Positions 34,341-41,590 are shown, counted from the stretch's first letter. The stretch is 44,920 nt of DNA from Deltaproteobacteria bacterium (GCA_016208255.1 JACQYK010000019.1:1-44920), one strand, 5' to 3'. Numbers and translations are program-made. Notes: generated by a model not told the origin, from the letters alone.

Positions 34341-34521
34341 GTCGGCGTTTCATGGCGGCGCGCAGTGTCTCGGCAAAATTCAAGGCGTCGTCGTTGGCGA
34401 GCATTCTTTCCCAGGGTGTCAAGCGAAGACTTTCTTCCAGCAGCGTCAAATCGATGGCTCGATCATCGGCTCCCTTATCGGCAATGAAATTGTAATTATT
34501 ATTTCGGGTTAGCCTTTTCAT
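34327..34521 (-). CDS. Small partner protein of the nucleotidyltransferase
   Basis: A 64-residue charged helical protein (LEESLRLTPWERMLANDDAL...MKRRHAES). It lies before and overlaps the NTase gene by 14 bp on the same strand. Such small proteins ending in WERM...RR often stand with nucleotidyltransferase toxins; an antitoxin role is inferred from context. No clear Shine-Dalgarno precedes ATG 34521. Confidence 0.6.
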   Translation of the reverse strand: MKRLTRNNNYNFIADKGADDRAIDLTLLEESLRLTPWERMLANDDALNFAETLRAAMKRRHAES

Positions 34522-34656
34522 ATAATTGTTTTACCGCGAAGGTAACAGGGAATCCCGTTATTAAGTTTTGGACTTTATATTTTTGTATTATAACGGAATT
34601 CAAAATAAAAAACCAAAAAATTAGATTCCAGTGCTGAAGGGGGAACAAGAAAAGGG

Positions 34657-34724
34657 CGTTCGGCGAATAAAAGGCAGGAGGTACAAAGCGGAAAACAATA
34701 TAAAGTTCGGAGTGCGGAGTTCGG
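34657..34724. repeat. Heptanucleotide arrays between TA modules 3 and 4
   Basis: CGTTCGG then CGAATAA at 34657-34670, as at 32369-32382, and AGTTCGG, AGTGCGG, AGTTCGG at 34704-34724. All in exact 7-bp register. Confidence 0.75.
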
Positions 34725-34745
34725 GCCGATAGGATCAGGAAAAGA

Positions 34746-35171
34746 TTACGGATTTTTCTTTAAAAACCTTGTTCCTTCAATAACCTTGAGTCCTTTAATC
34801 TTTCTAAAATGCCAAATATTTCGGCTTACAAGAGGAATAGCCCGGGTTAGACATGGGCCGGCAACGAGAATATCTTTTATGTTCAGAGTTTTTCCTGCCT
34901 TGGAAAGGGTGGCGTGGATTTGGGCCGACTTCTTTGAATCTTCCGGAGTCCAATCGAATGGAATCAGCATGGACAGAACATCCTCGACCGGCTTCAGTTT
35001 TCCTGAGTAGTATCCCCCGTAATAAAGCTCGTAAATCGAGACCGGTGAGATATAGACCTCATACTTTTCGATCAAGGCAGGCAGGATTTCCCGGTTTTCG
35101 TTTCTTCCGCGAAGATAATCAATGATTATATCGGTATCTACGCAAATACGGGAGGCTTCCAATTTTTCCAT
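34746..35171 (-). CDS. vapC: VapC-like PIN-domain toxin
   Basis: A 141-residue PIN protein. Seen: ICVDTDIIIDYLRG near 8-21 (first Asp), VSIYELYYGGYYSG near 42-56 (Glu), and NIKDILVAGPCLTRAIPLVS near 95-115 with Asp98, then RNIWHFRKIKGL near 116-127. It overlaps the end of the upstream RHH gene by 34 bp, as expected for a VapBC pair. Ribonuclease activity on tRNA is known for the family. Confidence 0.87.
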   Translation of the reverse strand: MEKLEASRICVDTDIIIDYLRGRNENREILPALIEKYEVYISPVSIYELYYGGYYSGKLKPVEDVLSMLIPFDWTPEDSKKSAQIHATLSKAGKTLNIKDILVAGPCLTRAIPLVSRNIWHFRKIKGLKVIEGTRFLKKNP

Positions 35172-35659
35172 CCCTCATTGAGGTTTTTATAGATGCTATC
35201 AATATCAACATCCTTCCAGGCCCCTTTGGCTTTTTTGAAACTTTCAAACCGGGCCTTGTCCTTTTCAACGAGAAATTCATTTTTTATTAAATGGATCATT
35301 TTTATGATTTTTTCCATTTCAGTTTCGGAAAGCCCTTGAGTTTCTTCCAATATTTTTTCCTTATAGAATTCCGTTACTTGCCGCCCGGCCCCCCTCAAAT
35401 CCCTCTCACGAAGGGTGTCTGCCTTAATATGGTATTCACTATGGGCCTCCCGAAGATTGGGAATCCCGCTGGCCGCTGAACCGATCAGACCTTTTTCCTG
35501 TTCATACGGCTTTGATCCGTTCAGTCCATCGAGTTCAGAAATAAATTTTTCAAGAGCCAACCTGACGATATCGGACCGCTTACGCCGGAGTCTTCCAGCG
35601 ACGTTAGCGAGCTGTTGATGAAATTCTTCGTCGAGCCTGACTGTTATTTGTGATGACAT
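35138..35659 (-). CDS. RHH-type antitoxin, unusually long (possible fusion)
   Basis: A 173-residue protein. Residues 1-45 form a ribbon-helix-helix DNA-binding domain (SSQITVRLDEEFHQQLANVA, RRKRSDIVRLALEKFI). Usual RHH antitoxins have about 75-90 residues; here a second helical part follows and ends with ESFKKAKGAWKDVDIDSIYK, a form seen at the C-terminus of unrelated VapB antitoxins. Residues 85-100 would be the join. AGGAG stands nine bases before ATG 35659. It probably represses its own operon and neutralises the PIN toxin. Confidence 0.8.
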   Translation of the reverse strand: MSSQITVRLDEEFHQQLANVAGRLRRKRSDIVRLALEKFISELDGLNGSKPYEQEKGLIGSAASGIPNLREAHSEYHIKADTLRERDLRGAGRQVTEFYKEKILEETQGLSETEMEKIIKMIHLIKNEFLVEKDKARFESFKKAKGAWKDVDIDSIYKNLNEGWKNWKPPVFA

Positions 35660-35798
35660 GGTTTTTTTCTCCTAATCTTATTGGGGTGCATTGTAATCTA
35701 TTGCAATGCAATATTCAACAAAAAAGGACCTGGCCAATGAACGAAATTGGATTCGTCGTTCGAAGACAAAACCGGGGGGGAGATCCGAGATAAAAAAT

Positions 35799-35886
35799 AG
35801 TTCCGAGTGGGCAGTTCGTAGTTCGGAGTAAAAAGGAGCCTGCGGCGGGAGGGGATTCAAAAGAAAGTTCGGAGTTATGAGTTCGT
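35799..35886. repeat. Heptanucleotide arrays upstream of the RHH antitoxin
   Basis: AGTTCCG, AGTGGGC, AGTTCGT, AGTTCGG, AGTAAAA at 35799-35833 and AGTTCGG, AGTTATG, AGTTCGT at 35866-35886, in exact 7-bp register. They close the TA island on its right. Confidence 0.8.
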
Positions 35887-36019
35887 CCGGAGGGCTTCCA
35901 TTTTGGTTCTCAGCCTGTTTTGCTGGTCTGAAAGATTCCGGCCCGATCCTGGGGGGTCGCCGACTCCAGACTAATCCATAATAGGCTTCGCTTAAAAGAG
36001 GGATATTCTTGATAGGTTT

Positions 36020-36132
36020 GTAAAAAGTCGTTGGAACCCCAAAAACGTCATTCCGGCGAAAGCCGGAATCCAGGAACTTCAATAAGTTAAAACCCCTGGA
36101 CCCCGGTTTTCACCGGGGTGACGACTTTTTAC
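36020..36132. repeat. GTAAAAAGTCGT-ended palindromic element
   Basis: A 113-bp element with perfect 12-bp terminal inverted repeats GTAAAAAGTCGT (36020-36031) and ACGACTTTTTAC (36121-36132). Inside are GTCATTCCGG...CCGGAATCC and CCCCGG...CCGGGGTGAC. This is the most complete copy of the GTCATTCC class. The rest of the 517-bp gap 35660-36176 holds only the heptanucleotide arrays. Confidence 0.8.
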
Positions 36133-36176
36133 GATTTCATCATTCGTCATTAGGTCTTCTTGGTTACCTTGATATT

Positions 36177-37306
36177 TCAAAGCCGGGAATCTCGATACAC
36201 CTGCATGATCTGGGCCGGGGCCCGGTTTTCACGCAAAAGAGCGGTCATGAGGCGCATGGGGCGATCGACATGCTTGAAGAAGGCCTTATATCCTTTGCAC
36301 AGATAGTTCAGCCCGCCCTCCCCCTGGGGCGTCTTGATGAACCGGTCTTTGGGACAGCCGCCATGGCAGGCGAAACGGAACCGGCACTCCCGGCAATAGC
36401 GGGGCAGCAAGTCCAGTTTGTCCTGGCCGAACTTTTGTTGTTTGGCCGAAGTGACCATTTCGATCATCGGGACCTCGGTGATGTTGCCCAGGAAATGGTC
36501 CGGGGAGACGAAGTGGTCGCAGGAGTACATATCCCCGTTATGTTCCATGGCCAGGGTCATCCCGCAGGTCGGCGCGAATAGGCATAAACCGGGCATTTCC
36601 CCGGCCCAGTTGGCCAGGGCTACGTCGAACATATTGACAAAGGTCTCCCCCACATCGCGGCGCACCCATTCCTCAAAGACGGCGATCAAAAAGCGGCCGT
36701 ACTGTCCGGCGGTGACGGAGAAATCGCTGACCGCCCGGCTTCCAATCCCGCGCTCGACAATGGGGATGAACTGGAGGAAGCGGATTCCCAGGTCATCCCG
36801 CAGAAAGCGGGAGACCTCCACAGGATTATCTCCAGGCCCTGGAGCACCCGATCGAAGGTCGGCCGGCCCTGCTTGTCCCGCCGAAAGGCGTCGTGCCTCT
36901 GAGGGGGACCGTCGATGCTGATCCCCACCAGGAAGTTATGCTCCCGGAAAAAGGCGGCCCACTGGTCATTGATCAGCGTGCCGTTGGTCTGGATGGTATT
37001 TAGAATAGTCATTCCGGGGCGGCGATATTTTTCCTGGTATTCCACAGACCGCCGAAAAAAATCCAGGCCCATCAGCATAGGCTCGCCGCCCTGCCAGGCT
37101 ATGGTCACCTCGGGGGCCCGGTGGGCTTCGATGAGCCGGCTGATATAGGTCTCCAGCATCTGGTCCGTCATGCGGAAGGCGCTGCCGGGGTAGAGCTTCT
37201 CCTTGGAAAGGTAGAAACAGTAGGTGCAGGCCAGGTTGCAGACCGCCCCCCTCGGTTTGGCCAGAAGGTGAAAGGCCGGGGGGGCGGTCGGGTTGATCGA
37301 CGTCAT
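36177..37306 (-). pseudogene. Anaerobic sulfatase maturase-like radical SAM protein, broken by deletion and frameshift
   Basis: The first part (ATG 37306, AAGAAGG before it) carries NLACTYCFYLSKEKLY (CxxxCxxC-type radical SAM cysteines), WQGGEP and LNTIQTNGTLI, and runs properly to GLEIIL near 36833. It then reads into an unlike tail. The second part resumes in another frame at NPVEVSRFLRDDLGIRFLQF and continues with the SPASM cysteines (CGMTL, CDHFVSP, CRECRFRFACHGGCPKDRF) to the stop at 36177. Intact proteins have about 20 more residues (a HGVEFNTLTTV-like segment) at the join. So a deletion of about 60-70 bp that is not a multiple of three broke the gene. No sulfatase gene is visible. Confidence 0.85.
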
Positions 37307-37341
37307 GGTGAAACCTTCTTGAAAATCCAATGATTTTATCC

Positions 37342-37517
37342 GACAGGATTTACCGGATTACCTGGATTTTTTTGCCTTTCCACCTGCTGGCAGACAGGGA
37401 AAGGCACAAACCGAATCATCCTGCGGAGAAAGGCCCTTCTTTCCGCCGGGGATGGAACTAGGCTGCTCAAGATCACCAGAACCTGGGTAAAAACATGTAA
37501 GTCCTGTTAATCCTGTC
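37342..37517. repeat. GACAGGATT-ended MITE-like element, copy 2 (inverted)
   Basis: Left end GACAGGATTTACCGGATTAC, right end TTAATCCTGTC, with the GCCTTTCC/GGAAAGGC block near the left. It is the reverse complement in block order of copies 1 and 3 and lies 35 bp after the MerB-like gene's stop. Confidence 0.75.
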
Positions 37518-37552
37518 AGAAAATATTTTCATATTGTCTAAAGTGTAACGAA

Positions 37553-38260
37553 TTATTTGGGCCGCTTCCAGAAAGGTCCGGTTTTGCCGAGTTCTTTCAT
37601 GGTTTGGACCATCTCCCGGCCGTATTCAAACATATGGGAGACATAGTCTTCATCCATCCGCCGCCTGAAATAAGAACCGGAAAAAAGTTTCATCATATCA
37701 GGTAAGGGGGTGATGCCTTCCTCGGTGCCCTGGACATAGGAGGCCCAGTTCTTAACATGCGCTTCCGACCGGAAGCAATTCATGGTGCTTCAGGCAAAGC
37801 TCGCATCTTCCATCCATTTCCAGAAAGGCACGGAGACGTAGGTCTTATACCCCGCCGATTCCTGGTCATTCAGAATCTTTCCGTCCTGGACCACGACCTG
37901 AAGGGATTCGCCGCAATCCAGACAGGGGAAATCGATGGTTACTTTCTTGCCGGGAAAGAGCCAGCAGACCGCCAGCGATTCAAAGGCTCACTGGCCAAAC
38001 CATTTCTGTTGCCCGTCAATGGTGATGCGGTACTGGGTGGGGAGATTGTTAAAAGGGGCGAAGGAAACGATGTAGTCGGTCCGGGGGTAAAGCCATCCCG
38101 GTATTCCGGCGGAAAAGAGGTCATGGAGGGTTTTCCTCCCTTCTTCCACCGGAAGGCCGAGTTTAGAAGCCAGTTCCGTGTAAAAAGGGGCCTGGCCCGT
38201 TTCCACCATGCGCTTCATGATGGTATGAAAGGACTGGTCTAATAGTGTGGGACTACTCAT
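37553..38260 (-). CDS. MerB-like (organomercurial lyase fold) protein with two in-frame TGA, predicted Sec91 and Sec157
   Basis: Reading both TGA codons (37990-37988 and 37792-37790) as selenocysteine gives 235 residues, starting at ATG 38260 with AAAGGAGGAACACCC before it. Residues 1-70 are a winged-helix-like start, as in MerB. The core QYRITIDGQQKWFGQ-U91-AFESL aligns with the MerB block before Cys96-Ala-Leu-Asp99; CLDC at 113-116 is near MerB Cys117; FA-U157-STMNCF with HVKNWASYVQG aligns with MerB Cys159 and the segment after it. MerB Asp99 corresponds to Glu94. Known chemistry: MerB cleaves C-Hg bonds with Cys96, Cys159 and Asp99. Selenols bind mercury very tightly, but the substrate here is not proven. 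Neighbouring genes are decayed, so nonsense mutation is the main alternative. Confidence 0.8.
37761..37776 (-). promoter_or_regulatory. SECIS-like hairpin after the second TGA
   Basis: In the minus-strand message GCTTCC (37776-37771) pairs perfectly with GGAAGC (37766-37761) around the loop GGTC (37770-37767). The loop begins 20 nt after the TGA (19 nt between). E. coli fdhF has its AGGUCU apical loop at nearly the same distance. Confidence 0.75.
37960..37976 (-). promoter_or_regulatory. SECIS-like hairpin after the first TGA
   Basis: GCTGGC (37976-37971) pairs with GCTGGC (37965-37960) through four Watson-Crick and two G-U pairs around the loop GGTCT (37970-37966). There are 17 nt between the TGA and the loop. 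The loop GGUCU is identical to the SelB-bound part of the fdhF SECIS. Confidence 0.72.
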
Positions 38261-38389
38261 AGGGTGTTCCTCCTTTCTTGTGTTTGGAAAGCTGCCCTCT
38301 CATTAATTAACAAGAGCATAAAATAGGTTAAATCACTGAAACATTTTTTCACCGCCCACTCGTCAGGATGAAAGGGAGACTCGTTCGAG

Positions 38390-38502
38390 ACGCAGAGAAG
38401 GCTGAGATAAGCTTTTCATTTGCCGGTGAGAGGCGGCAAATGAAACAAGCTCTTTTTGCTTTCCGTCCTCTCAACGGAAAGCAAAAATGTTCTTCTCTGC
38501 GT
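38390..38502. repeat. Cruciform-forming element upstream of the MerB-like gene
   Basis: Outer perfect arms ACGCAGAGAAG (38390-38400) and CTTCTCTGCGT (38492-38502) enclose two perfect hairpins: TTTCATTTGCCG/CGGCAAATGAAA (38414-38425, 38434-38445) and TTTTTGCTTTCCGT/ACGGAAAGCAAAAA (38453-38466, 38474-38487). Strong folding as a three-way junction is expected on either strand. Confidence 0.8.
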
Positions 38503-38532
38503 CCTTTGCGGCTCTGCGGTGATACGAATCTA

Positions 38533-38800
38533 TTAAAGACTGAGCCCTCCGTCCAGATAAAGGGTTTGACCGGTCATATAGTCGGAGGCCGACGAAGCCA
38601 GATAAAGGGCCAGCAGGCCCACTTCCCGCTGGCTTCGGCGATTTCATGAGCCGTGTTGACTACATAACGGTCGGTCAGGGCATTAAGGGCAATATCAGCT
38701 CCGGCCTCGGCCAGAACCTGGGCGATTCCCTTGCCGATACCCCGGCCGGCCCGGTGATAAAAACAACTTTTCCTTTAATATCGTATTCCTTTGGCAGCAT
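38533..38800 (-). pseudogene. Short-chain dehydrogenase/reductase (FabG-like) remnant
   Basis: From ATG 38800 the start MLPKEYDIKGKVVFITG is that of an SDR. One base is missing in the glycine-rich motif: the next frame reads GRGIGKGIAQVLAEAGADI. This runs to EIAEAS, then jumps to LLALYLASSASDYMTGQTLY and LDGGLSL, the C-terminal block of FabG-like SDRs, ending at 38533. The catalytic Ser-Tyr-Lys part (about 150 residues) is lost. The gene is dead. Confidence 0.85.
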
Positions 38801-38839
38801 AGGGAACCTTCCTGATTAAAAAATTTGTAATCTTTGTCT

Positions 38840-39013
38840 GACAGGATCAACAGGATTTACAGGTATTTTGCTCAGGTTCCGGAGGACCCTGAGCAACCTC
38901 GTTCCGCTTCCAGCGGACCAAAGGTTTTTCCGCAGGAGGATTCGGTGTGTGCCTTTCCCTGCCCGCCAGCAGGTGGAAAGGCACACAATCCACGTAATCC
39001 GGTAAATCCTGTC
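38840..39013. repeat. GACAGGATT-ended MITE-like element, copy 3
   Basis: Left end GACAGGATCAACAGGATT, right end GGTAAATCCTGTC. The blocks CTCAGG...CCTGAG, CTTCCAGCGGA and GTGCCTTTCCCTGCC follow the order of copy 1. With copy 2 it encloses the MerB-like gene and the SDR remnant in inverted orientation. Confidence 0.8.
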
Positions 39014-39040
39014 TAAAAAGTTTTTGTCTAATAAAATCTT

Positions 39041-39448
39041 TCAGGACTTTCTCATCAATTCAAAAATGGCCCCTCCGGGACCGCCGGCATCGAGGTAGGC
39101 AAAATTGCCCGGGTCCTGAATGAGAAGCTTGGCCCCTTTTTCGATCAGTTGTTTCGCTTCCCGGTCAACATCATCGACGTAGAAACCCAAATGATGAACC
39201 CCCTCTCCCCATTTGTCGAGAAATTTCGACTGAAAAATCCTTCCTTCCGTACATTGGACCAGCTCGATCTGTACCGGCCCGATATAGGTAAAGGCCATCC
39301 TTATTTTCCAGGGCCGCCCCTTGGCATCCTGGCCGCCGTTTTCCCTGAAGGTCCAGGGCCCCATCCCATACAAGGCCGACCATTTTTCAATGACCGCATC
39401 TATGTCATTTACCGCGTAACTGATTTGATCAACAGATTTTAATTGCAT
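39041..39448 (-). CDS. VOC-family (glyoxalase/epimerase-like) protein
   Basis: A 135-residue vicinal oxygen chelate protein. Seen: VDQISYAVNDIDAVIEKWSA near 5-24, IGPVQIELVQC near 55-65 (Glu metal ligand), GVHHLGFYVDDVD near 82-94 (His), and GPGGAIFELM near 123-132 (Glu). The spacing is that of methylmalonyl-CoA epimerase-like and related lyases. GGAGGTG precedes ATG 39448. The true substrate is not clear and no CoA genes are adjacent. Confidence 0.87.
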   Translation of the reverse strand: MQLKSVDQISYAVNDIDAVIEKWSALYGMGPWTFRENGGQDAKGRPWKIRMAFTYIGPVQIELVQCTEGRIFQSKFLDKWGEGVHHLGFYVDDVDREAKQLIEKGAKLLIQDPGNFAYLDAGGPGGAIFELMRKS

Positions 39449-39702
39449 TTGGGCACCTCCTTAGGCTGATGACTTTGGGCATTGGTTCCCCCGGGTTTTT
39501 TTAGGAAACTTCGGTTTGAAGAGAACCTCCGCGGTTTGGTCCTGGTGGTTATGACTTAATTTGATAATTGTTAAAAGCAGATTTAGAGATTATAACAGGT
39601 TCTACTCTGAGTCAATGAAAAGAAAAAGCCAACCAAACCTGTATTAAATTTTGGAGGAAATGGCTTTTTGATTAAAAGGAGATTAAAATAGGTCAAAAGA
39701 AA

Positions 39703-39925
39703 AGACTCGTAAAAGTCACCGAACTTCGCATTATGTCATTTCGCGCTCGGCTTTGCCGAGCTGCAGGAGACTTCCAAACCGACTCCCTCAGAGAGTCTCC
39801 CCAAAAGCTCGACAAAGTCGCGCGGCAGGAAGCCGGGCCGGAATCCAGTAGATTAAGTCACTTAAAAATTTTCTGGACCCCGGTTTTCACCCCCGGATTA
39901 AAACTTTCCGGGGCAGGCTTGGTGA
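39703..39925. repeat. Degenerate GTCATTCC-class repeat with covarying hairpins
   Basis: Contains GCTCGGC/GCCGAGC (39745-39761), GACTCCC/GAGAGTC-type arms near 39780-39798, GGAATCCAG and CTGGACCCCGG...CCCCCGG. It is the main content of the 578-bp gap 39449-40026; elsewhere in the gap I see nothing. Confidence 0.65.
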
Positions 39926-40026
39926 CGGCTTATTACGAATTCATCAAATTTTAAAAGAATTTTCAGACTGAATAGCTGATTGATAAGGCGTTTAAGGAAT
40001 GCTCAAATAAACAAGGCCAACAAAAA

Positions 40027-41190
40027 ATGAAAAAAACCCATTCATGCCAATATAATCATGTGGTTAATACCAGGGTCGGGCGGAGACCTGGCTATCGGGC
40101 CGTTCTTGTTTTTGTAATTCTCCTGCTGTCCGCCTGCGCCGGCCAGCATCATCCGCCACGGTTTACTGTTGAACCCCTGCCCCTTTACGAAGCCCTTTTT
40201 CAGCGCGACCAGGGATGGACCGGGGGAGACGGTGTTTTTTCCGTGGGGCTGGACCCCCATAGGGTTTTATGGCTCTTCGGCGACACCTTTATCGGCGAAA
40301 TTAAGGAGGGGCAGCACGTTAATTTTGTTCTGGTCAACAACACGATTGCAGTGCAGAGGGGCACAGAACCCATACCTGGCAATATAACTTTTTATTACGG
40401 AGACCCGGTTGGGGGCAAACCGCAGGCCTTCCTGCGGCCTGCAGACGAAGGCGGCTGGTTCTGGCCCTATCATGGGGTGCGCACCAGGGAGGGCCTTTTT
40501 CTTTTTTTGATTCAGGTTGAGCTTAGCGATGGACCACCGGCTTTTAATTTCCGGACCGTGGCCACCTGGTTGGCCCTGGTCAGCAACCCGGATGATCGGC
40601 CCGAGGGCTGGCAGGTTTTACAGCGTAAGGTTCCCTGGTCCGGAGAAAACAGACTGTTCGGGTCTGCGGTTCTGGTGCAGGGGGAGAATTGCTATATTTT
40701 CGGCACAGTGGATGAGGTTTCCAGAGGGGTCAGACAAAAGCAGGTAATCCTGGCCAGGGTGCCGGCGGCCCAACTATTGAATTTCAGCCAATGGCGTTTT
40801 TTTGCAAACGGGGAATGGGTGGCCGAAGCCGAGAGGGCCGGCCCCATCATCCCTAATGCGGCCAATGAATTCTCGGTCTCCTTTCAACCGGCCTTGGGTC
40901 AATACCTGATGCTGTATACCCAGGACAGCCTTTCAAAGCATATGGTCTTCCGCCTGGCCCCCCAACCCGAGGGCCCCTGGAGCGAATCGGTCCGCTTTTA
41001 TCGCTGTCCCGAGGTGGAGTGGGACCCCCGTATCTTCTGCTATGCCGCCAAAGGACATCCCGAATTTTTAATCTCTCCGGAGGAAATCCTGGTCACCTAT
41101 ACCACCAATTCCACTGATCCGGCCCTGATCGAATCAGACGCCCGCTTTTATCGTCCCCGGTTTTTGAGGCTGCGTTTCCGGAGTCCTTAA
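40027..41190 (+). CDS. DUF4185 lipoprotein (beta-propeller, glycosidase-like fold)
   Basis: A 387-residue protein with a lipoprotein signal: hydrophobic stretch 24-36 and lipobox LSAC with Cys37. The mature protein shows DUF4185 features: GDGVFSVGLDPHRVLWLFGD near 67-86 with the W-x-F-G-D-T-F block, a YGDP loop, WFWPYHGVRTREGLFLFLIQ near 144-163, and late NEFSVSFQPALGQYLMLYTQ near 280-300 and GPWSESVRFYRCPEVEW. These blades resemble sialidase/arabinanase propellers. It is probably anchored at the outer or inner membrane facing the periplasm. Ligand and activity are unknown. The ribosome-binding site is weak. Confidence 0.82.
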   Translation: MKKTHSCQYNHVVNTRVGRRPGYRAVLVFVILLLSACAGQHHPPRFTVEPLPLYEALFQRDQGWTGGDGVFSVGLDPHRVLWLFGDTFIGEIKEGQHVNFVLVNNTIAVQRGTEPIPGNITFYYGDPVGGKPQAFLRPADEGGWFWPYHGVRTREGLFLFLIQVELSDGPPAFNFRTVATWLALVSNPDDRPEGWQVLQRKVPWSGENRLFGSAVLVQGENCYIFGTVDEVSRGVRQKQVILARVPAAQLLNFSQWRFFANGEWVAEAERAGPIIPNAANEFSVSFQPALGQYLMLYTQDSLSKHMVFRLAPQPEGPWSESVRFYRCPEVEWDPRIFCYAAKGHPEFLISPEEILVTYTTNSTDPALIESDARFYRPRFLRLRFRSP

Positions 41191-41359
41191 TCCTTTTTTT
41201 GTAACCAGGAATCACGGGTACATCCAAATCGGCGAAGGCCTATATGGCACTCAGGCTACCATCCATTTTGAGAAATATTTGTGAAGGAATGGGACGCTGT
41301 TGAACTTTCTCAAGAGGATACGGAATCACTTTGGTGTTGAATATCGGAAACCTTTAAAC

Positions 41360-41590
41360 CTAGGCATTGACCGCCTTTATTTCCGAGTGATCGATTGATT
41401 CTCTGGCATAAAAGAGAGCAGCTTGAAGATCTTCTCTTTTCAACTCGGGATAACCTGCAAGGATGGTTTCCCAAGAGTCCCCTTCAGCGATTTGTTCCAA
41501 AAGAACCGAAATGGGTATCCGGGTTCCTTTAACTACAGGCCGTCCATTACAGACTTTTGGATTTATTTCAATGCGGTCTAGGAAGTTCAA
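41360..41590 (-). CDS. DUF433 protein (antitoxin-like), no partner
   Basis: A 76-residue protein of the DUF433 family: DRIEINPKVCNGRPVVKGTR near 5-24, then IPISVLLEQIAEGDSWETIL and YPELKREDLQAALFYA. This family acts mostly as an antitoxin to a downstream Mut7-C/PIN-like toxin. Here the start is TTG 41590 with GAGGGGGT before it, and no toxin frame follows in the 169 bp to the DUF4185 gene, so the pair is incomplete. Confidence 0.82.
   Translation of the reverse strand: MNFLDRIEINPKVCNGRPVVKGTRIPISVLLEQIAEGDSWETILAGYPELKREDLQAALFYARESIDHSEIKAVNA

Noticed and set aside
37988-38260. Two short separate genes in the MerB-like region
   Set aside because: The 66 codons between the TGA codons are in frame, open and match the MerB fold, so a single gene is the better reading.
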